Assembly: GCF_000420425.1 (NCBI RefSeq)
Contig: NZ_ATUX01000010.1
Coordinates: forward strand, 1-64,000
DNA from: Schaalia vaccimaxillae DSM 15804
Lineage (GTDB): Bacteria > Actinomycetota > Actinomycetes > Actinomycetales > Actinomycetaceae
Direction of reading: 5' to 3'
DNA length: 64,000 bases
The position numbers were made by a program, and so were the translations under genes. Position 1 is the first letter of the stretch, and each line of letters starts with the position of its first letter. Below, piece by piece: positions 8,024 through 16,800 of this stretch. The notes under the pieces are model-generated. The model was not told the origin of the DNA. It ran no database searches and was given only the letters and a program-made list of their open reading frames with translations.

Positions 8024-8962
8024 CTATACAGATGCGTCAGCACCTTCGCCTTCACCGAGCCAGTTCGAGAAGGCGGCCAGATCTGGATACGAACTCTGGG
8101 TACCCCTCCTTGTTACCGACAGGGCCGCATACGCATTCGCCCGCCGGATCGCATCAGCCACGCCCAAGCCTCGCACCACTGAATCCGCAAAGCAGCCGAT
8201 GAATGCGTCACCCGCACCGGTTGTATCCACCGGTGAAACGTTGACTGGCTCAATTTTAAGCTTGTCACCCCAGTTACTCAGCCACAGCACACCTCGCGCA
8301 CCCAGAGTAACGATCACATGCTCGCACCCGGCATCCAGCAGTATCTTCGCAGCTTCACATACCTGATCATCTGTGTCAGTCGGCATGCCGGTCAACAGTG
8401 CAAGCTCAGATTCATTGGGCATGAAATAGCGGCATTTCGATGCCAGTTCCAGCTTCAACTCTGGGCTTGCGGGCGCAGGATTGAGCAAGACCGGAATCCC
8501 GAGCCGCTCCCCAAGGAGAATCGCAGCCTCGGTCGTCTCCATCCTGATCTCAAGTTGACAGACGATCAACGAGCAGTCAGCAATGACATCGGCGACAGCC
8601 TCAACATCTTCGGGCAAGAGGCCGTTGTTCGCACCTTTGACAATGATGATGCGGTTGTGCGATTCAGGATCGACAAAGATCGGAGCAACCCCGGAGGTGC
8701 CAGACACCTGTTTGACATGGTCCGTGGAGATGCCATTGTCCACGTAGTTACGCAGGTACATGCGACCGAAGTCATCATCGCCGACGCATGTGAGCATGAG
8801 GATCTCAGAACCCAGACGCGATGCCGCAACTGCTTGATTAGATCCTTTGCCACCAAATCCAATCACAAAATCAGGCGCTTCAATAGTTTCGCCCTCAATC
8901 GGCATACGGGTGATGTAAGTGGTCAGGTCCGTGTTATTCGAACCAATGACTGCAATATCCAC
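8024..8962 (-). CDS. PfkB-family sugar kinase (ribokinase-like)
   Basis: A 312-aa cytoplasmic carbohydrate kinase that transfers phosphate from ATP to a sugar. N-terminal substrate-binding residues are in DIAVIGSNNTDLTTY and the first PfkB signature region is FGGKGSNQAVAASRLG. The C-terminal DTTGAGDAFIGCF carries the catalytic Asp and the anion hole. Length and motifs match ribokinase. I chose the GTG at 8962 because GAGGAGG stands 5 nt upstream; the open frame to 9040 adds an unlikely N-terminus. It is first in the sugar operon, behind the LacI-type palindrome at 9044-9055, and should phosphorylate the imported sugar before the RpiB/LacAB-type isomerase acts. Confidence 0.88.
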   Translation of the reverse strand: MDIAVIGSNNTDLTTYITRMPIEGETIEAPDFVIGFGGKGSNQAVAASRLGSEILMLTCVGDDDFGRMYLRNYVDNGISTDHVKQVSGTSGVAPIFVDPESHNRIIIVKGANNGLLPEDVEAVADVIADCSLIVCQLEIRMETTEAAILLGERLGIPVLLNPAPASPELKLELASKCRYFMPNESELALLTGMPTDTDDQVCEAAKILLDAGCEHVIVTLGARGVLWLSNWGDKLKIEPVNVSPVDTTGAGDAFIGCFADSVVRGLGVADAIRRANAYAALSVTRRGTQSSYPDLAAFSNWLGEGEGADASV

Positions 8963-9043
8963 AGGTTCCTCCTCGAACCGATAGAAAGCGAATAAGTTGA
9001 AGACGTCTGCACTGAGCATCATTCGCGTTGGGACAAGCATAAC

Positions 9044-9055
9044 GCAAACGTTTGC
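9044..9055. promoter_or_regulatory. LacI-family operator upstream of the sugar operon
   Basis: gcaaacgtttgc is a perfect 12-bp palindrome with the central CG typical of LacI/GalR operators. It lies 82 nt upstream of the kinase start. The regulator gene at 1345-2355 is the obvious candidate to bind it. Confidence 0.7.
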
Positions 9056-9097
9056 AGTTGTCTATTCCCACAACCTCGCCGCCACCTCACCCACCAC

Positions 9098-9171
9098 CGA
9101 AAGCAGACCTTATGCGCAAAATTGTCTGAAAATGAGGCTGAAATTGCGCATAAGGTCTGCTCTCGGCGAGA
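9098..9171. repeat. Dispersed palindromic repeat, copy A
   Basis: An 18-bp perfect inverted repeat (agcagaccttatgcgcaa, 9102-9119, against 9144-9161) is followed by ctcggcgag. The same arms recur at 18895-18972 and 34374-34450. It lies between the start of the kinase gene and the 3' end of the metal permease gene. It could be a REP/MITE-like element or a transcription-terminating structure. Confidence 0.8.
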
Positions 9172-9300
9172 GAACGGGGGTGATGGTGCTCCTATGCGGG
9201 TCCGTCCTAGAGCACGTGCGTCCCTCGACAAACTTTTGGGCGTCCCTCGCGGGGAGAGGCACCGACTGGGACACGGAAGACGCGAGCGAGCAGAAGCGCC

Positions 9301-10164
9301 TTACCGGATCACGGCTGATTTCTTTCGAGTGAGCGCCCCGTGCCTGGGCGCAAATAGCCACGCCAAACCGAAGAACGTTGTCAACACCAAAACAATGGTT
9401 GCACCCGTGGGCACATCCACCGACCACGACAGATACAGCCCAACGACTCCCGCAAGCGCACCAATGACAGGCGCACCCCACATCATCGTCAACAGCCGAT
9501 CCGTCAAAAGCCGCGCAGTCGCCGCAGGAGTCACCAACAGCGCCAACACCAACACGTTGCCAATGGTTTGCACCGAAATCACCACAGCCAAGGACACGGC
9601 CACATACAGCAGCACATCCAACGCCATGACATGCAAGCCCGCAGCTCGCGCAGTTTCGCGATCGAGCGACACAGCAACGATGGGTCGGTGGAACAGAGCA
9701 AGCATCCCCAACACCAACACTCCCCCGCCCAATGCAACGGGAATATCCGACGCTGGAACACCAGTAATCGACCCGAAAAGGAAATCTTGCAAGCTGCCGG
9801 CATACCCGGGTGCCCTCGCAATGATGACAACGCCCAGCGCGAAGGCTCCCACAAAGAGCACACCGATCACTGAGTCTTCTTTCAACCGCCGATTCTGCGA
9901 CAACAGCGCAACGAGCACGGCGGTGGCAATGCCGGCGACAGCTCCACCGAGCACCAATGACCCTGACATGAGGAAGGCAATACCCAGGCCTGGGAACACA
10001 GAGTGCGCAACCGCGTCACCGATGAAAGCCATGCCCCGTAAGACGACGTGGACTCCTACGGCGCCGCACACGATCGCGCACAGTACGGCCATGAGTAGCG
10101 CCCTGGGGAGGAAGGCCAGGACCGGGTTAAAAAGGTCGTTGATGAAGTCGATGGGGGTGAGCAT
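9301..10164 (-). CDS. Anchored-repeat-type ABC transporter permease (ZnuB/MntB-like)
   Basis: A 287-aa multi-pass permease of the ABC-3 metal family (zinc/manganese importers). It shows AVLCAIVCGAVGVHVVLRGMAFIGDAVAHSVFPG in outline, with family blocks AHSVFPGLGIAFL, VIGVLFVGAFALGVV and LLVTPAATARLLTDRL. The ATG at 10164 shares one base with the ATPase stop (TGATG); the upstream frame to 10350 is antisense-type noise. Genomic context with a repeat-bearing binding protein, a membrane-anchored repeat protein and a sortase-type wall protein matches the actinobacterial 'anchored-repeat' ABC class. Substrate zinc is suggested by two Zur/Fur-like boxes at the head of the cluster; this is inferred. 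Confidence 0.85.
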   Translation of the reverse strand: MLTPIDFINDLFNPVLAFLPRALLMAVLCAIVCGAVGVHVVLRGMAFIGDAVAHSVFPGLGIAFLMSGSLVLGGAVAGIATAVLVALLSQNRRLKEDSVIGVLFVGAFALGVVIIARAPGYAGSLQDFLFGSITGVPASDIPVALGGGVLVLGMLALFHRPIVAVSLDRETARAAGLHVMALDVLLYVAVSLAVVISVQTIGNVLVLALLVTPAATARLLTDRLLTMMWGAPVIGALAGVVGLYLSWSVDVPTGATIVLVLTTFFGLAWLFAPRHGALTRKKSAVIR

Positions 10165-10973
10165 CAGGCAACTCCGAGGGCTGACAGCAGCGGGTTGTCG
10201 GGGCGGACATTGAAAGCGCGGATCCACGTGTCGGCGTCGGACAGTTCTGCGGGTCTGCCCGATGCGATGACTGTCCGGTTGATCAGGCAGAGTCGGTCGC
10301 ACTGGGCTCGAGCACCAATGAGGTCGTGGGTGGTCATCAGGACTGCGCATCCTTCGCGGGCAAGCGACGTGAACAGGTCCATGAGGAGTTCTTGCGTCGG
10401 CATGTCCAGGCCGGTGAAGGGTTCGTCAAGTAGGAGGACTCGAGGTTCGAGGGCGAGTGCCCGGGCGACGAGGACGCGCTGGCGTTGGCCGCCGGATAGT
10501 TCACCGACTGGCCGGTCTCCTAGGTCTGCCATTCCGGTGCGTACGAGGGCGCGCTCGACCGCCGCATGGTGGTCGATCCGTGGGCGACGCATGAGCCCGA
10601 GGCGGATAGTGATGGCACCGAGGACGGCATCGCGCACACTGATGGGGAAGTCCCAAGCAAACTCGTGGCGTTGAGGGACGTACCCGATGCAGTCGTCGGC
10701 GCGGCGACGCCCCGTGCCTACTCCCCCGCTCACCGAGTTATCAGTGCGCCGGTCCAGGTGTTCGATGGTTCCTGTTTTAACGGGTAGCAGCCCAAGGATG
10801 GCACGCAGGAGCGTCGTTTTACCGGCGCCGTTGGGTCCAATAAGGCCAACGAGTTCTCCGGCGTTAACCTGCAGATCGACGTCGTGGAGGACTTCGCGCC
10901 CGCCGAGATCGACGCCGAGATCGGTGACACGAAGTAGGCAGTCAATTGGGTCTTTTTGGTTAGAAGTGCTCAC
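10164..10973 (-). CDS. Anchored-repeat-type ABC transporter ATP-binding protein (ZnuC-like)
   Basis: A 269-aa single-domain ABC ATPase. Walker A is GPNGAGKTTLLRAILG, the Q-loop region IGYVPQRHEF, the signature LSGGQRQRVLVARALA and Walker B VLLLDEPFTGLD, followed by the H-loop MTTHD. It resembles the ZnuC/MntB group of metal importers. The start overlaps the stop of the upstream repeat-protein gene by 4 nt, and its stop overlaps the permease start, so translation is coupled on both sides. An insertion (DRRTDNSVSGGVGTGRRRADD) between Walker A and the Q-loop is rich in Gly and Arg and is not usual for the family. Confidence 0.9.
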   Translation of the reverse strand: MSTSNQKDPIDCLLRVTDLGVDLGGREVLHDVDLQVNAGELVGLIGPNGAGKTTLLRAILGLLPVKTGTIEHLDRRTDNSVSGGVGTGRRRADDCIGYVPQRHEFAWDFPISVRDAVLGAITIRLGLMRRPRIDHHAAVERALVRTGMADLGDRPVGELSGGQRQRVLVARALALEPRVLLLDEPFTGLDMPTQELLMDLFTSLAREGCAVLMTTHDLIGARAQCDRLCLINRTVIASGRPAELSDADTWIRAFNVRPDNPLLSALGVA

Positions 10974-12148
10974 TGATGCACCACTCCGTGCCCGTTGGAG
11001 TCATTGCGCCTGTCCTTGCCTTCGCCGGCGCTACCGTGGTCGCCCGCGACGCCAGAAGAACTGGCTGCGGAAAGCCCCGCGTCCCCCGAGTGCACGTGGG
11101 CAATAGCCGCGGCCCTATCGGCAGCGCTGCGACGGCTAAAGTACACGCTCGCACCGACCGCACCGATCAGCGCAGCGATCACCACAATCCCCAGCGCCCA
11201 CCAGATTCTGTCCGAGGACGCGCCAGTGCCAGTATCTGTACCGGCGCCTTCGCCGGCCACCGAGCTGCCAGTCGCGCCGGCTTCGTCGCCAGACTGGGCA
11301 CCGGCCTCGCCCGCGCCTTCACCCGAATCTTCCGCATCGGCGCCCGACCTCGCATCGCCGCTTCCAGGCGAAGCAGCTGCGAACGCCTCGTCAGTCGAAG
11401 TGGACGAACCCACGGCGAAACGCAGCGTCGTCGAAGCGGTCAGATGTTCACCGTCGAGGGTATCGGCAGAAAAGGTCAGGGCCGCGGTGTATACGCCGGC
11501 TTCGGTGAATACCCAGTTGGCGTGAACGTGCGTATTGACGTCAACCCACACGTCCTGGGACTCGTTCTTTTGACCGTCTACGAGCAGCAGGGGCTCACCA
11601 AATGTGCCGTTTTGCAGGAACATCCAGGATTTTCCGGGCCCTCTGACGGGACCGATGCTCATGGTGGCGCCTCGGTCAATCATCGAGGTGACGCCGGGGT
11701 CTTGGGTGTTCCAGCCAAGCCAAACAACGTCGGGGTTTTGTGTTTGAGGGATGACGTACCACTCTTCGCCTTCGGCGGCGCCCATGAAGGAGTAGGCCTC
11801 GTCAGTTGGCGCGGCTAGAAGCGCCTCATCCTTGACGACGAGCACCGTTTCATTCGGGTCACGCCACACGGGTTGATCGCCGGAGTCGTCACGCACCTGT
11901 ACGGTCCACTTGCCGTCGATCATCTTCGGACCCACGTCGACGTGTCCGATGTCGATGGTGGCGGGGCCGGTGGCGGCGGCCTCGTCCTCGGTGACGGTTT
12001 GGGTCAGGTCAGGGTCGTCGGATCCATCGCCGGGTGCTCCCCAGACCGGGCTAGCGGGGGCAACGAGGACGGCCGCGAACGTTGCCACCACGGCGAATGT
12101 GACGGATCGAAAAGCCAGGCGGCGTGGAGTGTGGATCATCTTCTTCAT
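10970..12148 (-). CDS. Membrane-anchored surface-repeat protein (choice-of-anchor M / TIGR03769-type)
   Basis: A 392-aa exported protein. A signal peptide (ends near SPVWGAPGD) leads into one actinobacterial surface-anchored repeat with the hallmark THVHANWVFTEAGVYTAAL near residue 211. Next come a low-complexity Gly/Ala/Ser/Asp linker (about 265-315), a transmembrane helix (IWWALGIVVIAALIGAV, near 316-338) and a polar cytoplasmic tail ending in NGHGVVHQ. There is no LPXTG-like motif, so it is held by the helix rather than sortase. It sits between the binding-protein and ATPase genes with ATGA overlaps on both sides. The repeat's paired His residues make metal binding conceivable, but that is speculation. 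Its role may be to link the transporter to wall-bound repeats. Confidence 0.8.
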   Translation of the reverse strand: MKKMIHTPRRLAFRSVTFAVVATFAAVLVAPASPVWGAPGDGSDDPDLTQTVTEDEAAATGPATIDIGHVDVGPKMIDGKWTVQVRDDSGDQPVWRDPNETVLVVKDEALLAAPTDEAYSFMGAAEGEEWYVIPQTQNPDVVWLGWNTQDPGVTSMIDRGATMSIGPVRGPGKSWMFLQNGTFGEPLLLVDGQKNESQDVWVDVNTHVHANWVFTEAGVYTAALTFSADTLDGEHLTASTTLRFAVGSSTSTDEAFAAASPGSGDARSGADAEDSGEGAGEAGAQSGDEAGATGSSVAGEGAGTDTGTGASSDRIWWALGIVVIAALIGAVGASVYFSRRSAADRAAAIAHVHSGDAGLSAASSSGVAGDHGSAGEGKDRRNDSNGHGVVHQ

Positions 12149-13857
12149 TCCTTCTCGTCAGTGCGTCCGCCGAGGCATTCGGCTAGCGAATGGGCGTTGA
12201 AACGCATCATGTCGATGTACGTGGGGGCTTGATCGTCCAGAGTGTCACCGTAGAGCGGGCAGACCTGGACTCCCACCTCGTCGGCGGTAACGCGCAGTGC
12301 CGAACGGGTGCGCGCAAGGTTGGGTTCGAGGAAAACAGCGGGAATATCGAGGTCGTCGATGGTTGCAGCAAGTTTGACCCTGTCGGCGACGGACGGTTCA
12401 ACACTTGGGTTGGGGGCAACGAATCCGGCGACCTCAAGCCCGTAGGCGTTGGCAAGGTAGCCGTACGCATCGTTGGTGGTTACCAGCCGCCGATTTTGGG
12501 CTGGGATCGTGCCGATGAGTTCGACGACTTGGGCATCGACTTCCTCAATGTCACGGATATATTTGGCCGCGTTGCGTGAGTATGTTTGGCGTCCCTGCGG
12601 GTCGACCTCGATGAGGGAGTCGCGGATGACACGCACGTAGGCGGCGGCGTTGCGGGCGTCATGCCACAGGTGGGGATCGATTTCGCCGTGGACATGTTTG
12701 CCCAGAACCGCCTGCGGTAGGACGTACACATCTGATCCGGGCGCGGCGATACTGCGAAAACCGGAGGTTCCGGGGGCTTGGGTGAGGGTGCGCGTCGGGA
12801 CGTCAATGACGACTTCATCTAAGGAGAAAACGTCAAGTCCAGCGGCGGCCGCGGTTTCGACGGCGGTCGACGAGGGCGGGGCCTGAGCCGGTAACGGACT
12901 CTGGGTGGCCGACGAGGCTGAGGTTGGACCCGCCGCCTCCAACACTCCTTCGTCAACGGTGAGGTCGACTCGTCCGTCTTCTAAGTCAACGGTGAGGTCA
13001 GCGTGACCAGCAGACAAGACCTGTCTGTTTTCTTGGGCCGCCACCTGGTCGGGGCTGACGCCCACAGCGAATACCGCCGTGCCACCATTGAGGATGTGTG
13101 GTTTTGTCGTGTCGTCAGTACGTAGCCGAGCCTCAAAGGACACGCGGTAGATTCCGGGCTTCGTAAAAGCCCACGACATGTGCTGGTGAGCGTCAGCGGG
13201 CAGCACCGTGGTGTCGTCTTTGTATCCGCTTGCCGCGTCAAAACCATCTGAGGATGCGAAACCAATTTCCGGATCCCCAAAGGACGTCGTCAGATACGAC
13301 GAGGCCTCCCCCGGACCGTCGACTGCCGTAGCGGTCAGATCCACGGTCGACGCCCGATTAGCTCCGTACCGCTGACCATTTCCTAGGACCCGCATACCCA
13401 GCCACACCGTGTCCAGGGACCGATCTTCCACCAGCGGCAAGATGGTTGCGCCCTGCTTGGCGGCGGCCTCGGCAATAGAAACCGAGGGCGTGCCGGCGGG
13501 CAAGTTGGCGTCCATGGCGCGAATAATGGCGTGCTGTTCGAGCAGCAGATAGTTGGAGAACGCCAGGTCAGCGTAGGCAACGTCGCGGATGGTGCGAAGG
13601 CTTGGTTCCCATGAGTGCGGGTCGGCTCCGTCGGGCACCATCTGGGTCACTGAGGCGCGCTCACCGGCAACGTGTCGAACGAGGTCGGCGAGGATTCCGG
13701 TGGTTGTCACGACGCGGAACTGCCCGTCGTTATCCGGGTCGCTGGCTGCTTTAAGACCAGTCGTGTCGGGGGTGCAGGCGCACGCCGCCAGGGCGGTGGT
13801 CAGTGCCACAAAGGCACCGGCCACCGCCCTGGCGAGGCGGCCTTTCGGCTCAGACAC
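12145..13857 (-). CDS. Metal-binding lipoprotein with inserted surface repeat (ZnuA-like, anchored-repeat type)
   Basis: A solute-binding lipoprotein of about 570 aa, almost twice the length of ordinary ZnuA. Lipobox-like LAACAC follows the signal peptide. The N-lobe starts FRVVTTTGILADLVRHVAGE with GADPHSWEPS, one expected metal His. A surface repeat with DAHQHMSWAFTKPGIYRVSF (near 230) is inserted, then a Ser/Ala linker. The C-lobe resumes at HVHGEIDPHLWHDARNAA and ends with VFLEPNLART and YGDTLDDQAPTYIDMMRFN, holding the remaining likely ligands. The GTG at 13857 has AGGTG at good spacing and overlaps the wall-protein gene; a GTG at 13869 is also possible. It should capture the metal, probably zinc. 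Confidence 0.85.
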   Translation of the reverse strand: MSEPKGRLARAVAGAFVALTTALAACACTPDTTGLKAASDPDNDGQFRVVTTTGILADLVRHVAGERASVTQMVPDGADPHSWEPSLRTIRDVAYADLAFSNYLLLEQHAIIRAMDANLPAGTPSVSIAEAAAKQGATILPLVEDRSLDTVWLGMRVLGNGQRYGANRASTVDLTATAVDGPGEASSYLTTSFGDPEIGFASSDGFDAASGYKDDTTVLPADAHQHMSWAFTKPGIYRVSFEARLRTDDTTKPHILNGGTAVFAVGVSPDQVAAQENRQVLSAGHADLTVDLEDGRVDLTVDEGVLEAAGPTSASSATQSPLPAQAPPSSTAVETAAAAGLDVFSLDEVVIDVPTRTLTQAPGTSGFRSIAAPGSDVYVLPQAVLGKHVHGEIDPHLWHDARNAAAYVRVIRDSLIEVDPQGRQTYSRNAAKYIRDIEEVDAQVVELIGTIPAQNRRLVTTNDAYGYLANAYGLEVAGFVAPNPSVEPSVADRVKLAATIDDLDIPAVFLEPNLARTRSALRVTADEVGVQVCPLYGDTLDDQAPTYIDMMRFNAHSLAECLGGRTDEKE

Positions 13858-16800
13858 CGAGCAGATCACCTACCTGCACGCTCTTGCGGCGACGGCTAAT
13901 CGCAACGGCAGCCGCGCCACCGAGCATGAGCAGACCGCTGAGCGCCAGCATCGACGAGGCCGAGGAACCCGTGCGCGCCAGGTCAGCGTCGGTCAGTACA
14001 CACTCAGCACCAGATGGGGTGCGTCCCACGACCTCTTTGACCATCGGACGGCCGCTGGGGCCTGTTTCTCCGGTGGGGACGAGGGCGCCGGGAGCGCTGG
14101 CTCCACCACTGGAAACCGATCCTTTGAGCTCACCTGACTTGGGTGTGACCTTCATGGAGATGGTCAGCGTGTAGAAGCCCGGTTCGGTAAACAGCCAGTT
14201 CTGGTGTGCGTGGGTGTTGCGTGCCAGCGTATAGGTCGAGCCCACGCGGTCGAACACATGGGTGCCCACAGCGTTCCCAAGTGAACCTGACTCGAAGACC
14301 GCAACCTTGCCTGGTCCTTTGACGTCGGTCAGGGTGAAGGCAACTCCACCCTTGGTTCCGTTGACGATCTCTTCACGCTGAGAGTTCATGCCCAACCACG
14401 GAACGCCCGCCTGCTGACTCTGCTGGATCATCCACACGTCTGACCCAGGGGTCGCAACAAAGGATAGGTCCTTGGGTGCCTTGAGTTTGGCCTTGTCACC
14501 GAGGGCGAAGGTCAGCGATCCGGGATCTACCCATGATGCGGGCTGGTTGCGGTCGTCCTTGATGCGAGCAACCAAGGTCCCGTTATCAATGGCGGGTCCC
14601 AGGTCAAAGTGACCCTCGGACACATTGCCAGAGGCCTGCGGGCCAACGGAGAAGTTCAGCGTGGTCGTTGCAGTGTTGGCTTCGCCAGCCCCAGTCGAAG
14701 CTGAAGATTCGGAGAGTTTCTTCGCCTCATCTTCGGTGGCTTCACGGGTGATGGTGGTGGCGATGCACTGTTCCTTGGCCACCGATCCTGCAGACCCGCT
14801 ACCCGCACCAGTGTTTCCACCGGCAGAATCGCCAGATCCTGCCGATCCGTTATCCGGATCGGGAATCGAAGGCTCAGGCTTATCAACCGGAACAACCTTG
14901 GCTGTAACGGTCAAAGGTGCTGAAACACCCTCGTGTCCCTTGATGGTCACTGTGTGAGCTCCGGCTGCGAAGTCAGTGGGCACGGTCCACTGCGCAACGG
15001 CTTTACCGTACTCGTCAGCGGTAACAGAATCCAGCTCAACAACCTTGGAATGAACCTGGAACACAGTCTTTTCACCGGCTTCCAGGCCGCGTGCCGTGAA
15101 GGTCACGGTGCCACCCTGTTCAACGGTGTCGGGAGCTGCAGTGACGCTCAAAGCGTCTGTGCACGAAGCACGGTCTGCAACGTCAATGATGTACGTGCGG
15201 GCCTCAGCATCGGCTTTCTTTGCCCCATCCTTGGATGCTGCGTGACCGGTCACCGTCAAGACGTAACGTCCAGCCTTGGTGAACACCCAGTTGATGTGGC
15301 GATGAGCAGGGAACTCCTGAACAATCGTCGATCCTTCAGGTTTGAACTCGAAGCTGCCGTCGGACAGAACCGAGTTAAATCCTGCTCCCAGGTTACCGTT
15401 TTCAAATCCGAAGATGCGGCCCCCGTCAGGCCCTGCGTAGGTGACGTCGAAGGTAGCGGTGTGGTATCCGCCCTCGCGAATACCGAAGGTATCCCAACCC
15501 GGCCACACGACACTGCTTTGGCTATTGCCGGACTGATCAATGACGTAACCCTGGGCTGGCAAACCAGCAACCGCCTCGCGAATAGAGGCAGGAATGTCCA
15601 TCATGGTCGAAGACTTAACCTTGATGAGCGTCTCCTCGGGGGAACGCAGGGTTCCGACCTTCGTGACATCCTCCTTGAGCTTGAGCGACAACTTGCCATC
15701 AGCGTCGGAGATGAGGTTGAACAGGTCGGTATGGCCATAATCCATCGTGAAGTTGACGGAAGCTGGCGCCTTCTCCATGTCCTCACACAGAGTCACGGAA
15801 GCTGACGGCTTGTCGGTTCCGGGCTTGTCGGAGTCTTCCTTGCCGGGCTTATCAGCGTCCGTGTCAGGCTTCTCGGGTTCAACCGGATCATCAGAGTCGC
15901 CCGGTTCGGGCTTGACCGGCTGATCGGGATCAACAGGCTTGGGATCCTCCGGCTGAGGATCCACAGGCTGATCCGGGTTCACGGGCGCAGGATCTACAGG
16001 TTTCGGTGTAACCGGATTACCTGCCTCTTTCTTCACGCGCTCGGGCGCACAAGCCTTGGTAATAGCTTCATCACCAACCGCGTAGTAGATCTCGTAGTCC
16101 GTGTAGTTACGTTCTCCCCAACCAGCCTCGGGCTTGTACTCCACTTTGAACGCATGACGCACACGGTAGAAACCAGCCTTGTTGAAGGAAATCGCATAGT
16201 GGCGGTGAGCAGATTCATCGAAAGTGATTTTTTCGGCGTAGTTGAAGGGAGAACCCACCTCCATATGAACACCAGCTCCGGGCTTGAGCGTCATATGAGC
16301 CTTAGCACCCATCACTGCGTCGTAGTCCCAGAAAACCATGGTTCCGGGGCCTTCGAACTCTTCACCCAGGATCGAAACTCCGTCCTCAATATTCGCGTAA
16401 TTCATCGACTGAGTGTTGAAACCCAAGTACGGGTGTGTACTAGACGCATCCTGGGGCAGGGTCCAAATCTTTGTTCCCTCCTTACCCAAAACACTCAATG
16501 CACCCTTCTTTCCAGAAAAGCTCAGCTGGGAGGATGCTGAATCTGCAACGGGTACAACCACCGAGTAACTCGGTCGATTCTTAGACGGGAGCTTCGAATC
16601 ATCCCTCAAGAACGCCTCGAAGTTACCCTTCTCATCGTTCTTCACAGACAGATCGAAGTGACCGGGATCAGCGCACACATAGGTGCCAGCCTCAGGCAGG
16701 TCGGCCTCGTGATCGGAAATGACCGCATTGCCACCATCTGCGGGGGCCTCGCCAATATCCTGCGCCTCGGCAGAAGTCATAATTTCGGCACCAGCAGTGG

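Noticed and set aside
9122-10213. 363-aa open frame on the plus strand
   Set aside because: Antisense to the metal permease gene; Thr/Pro/Ala-rich translation without motifs.
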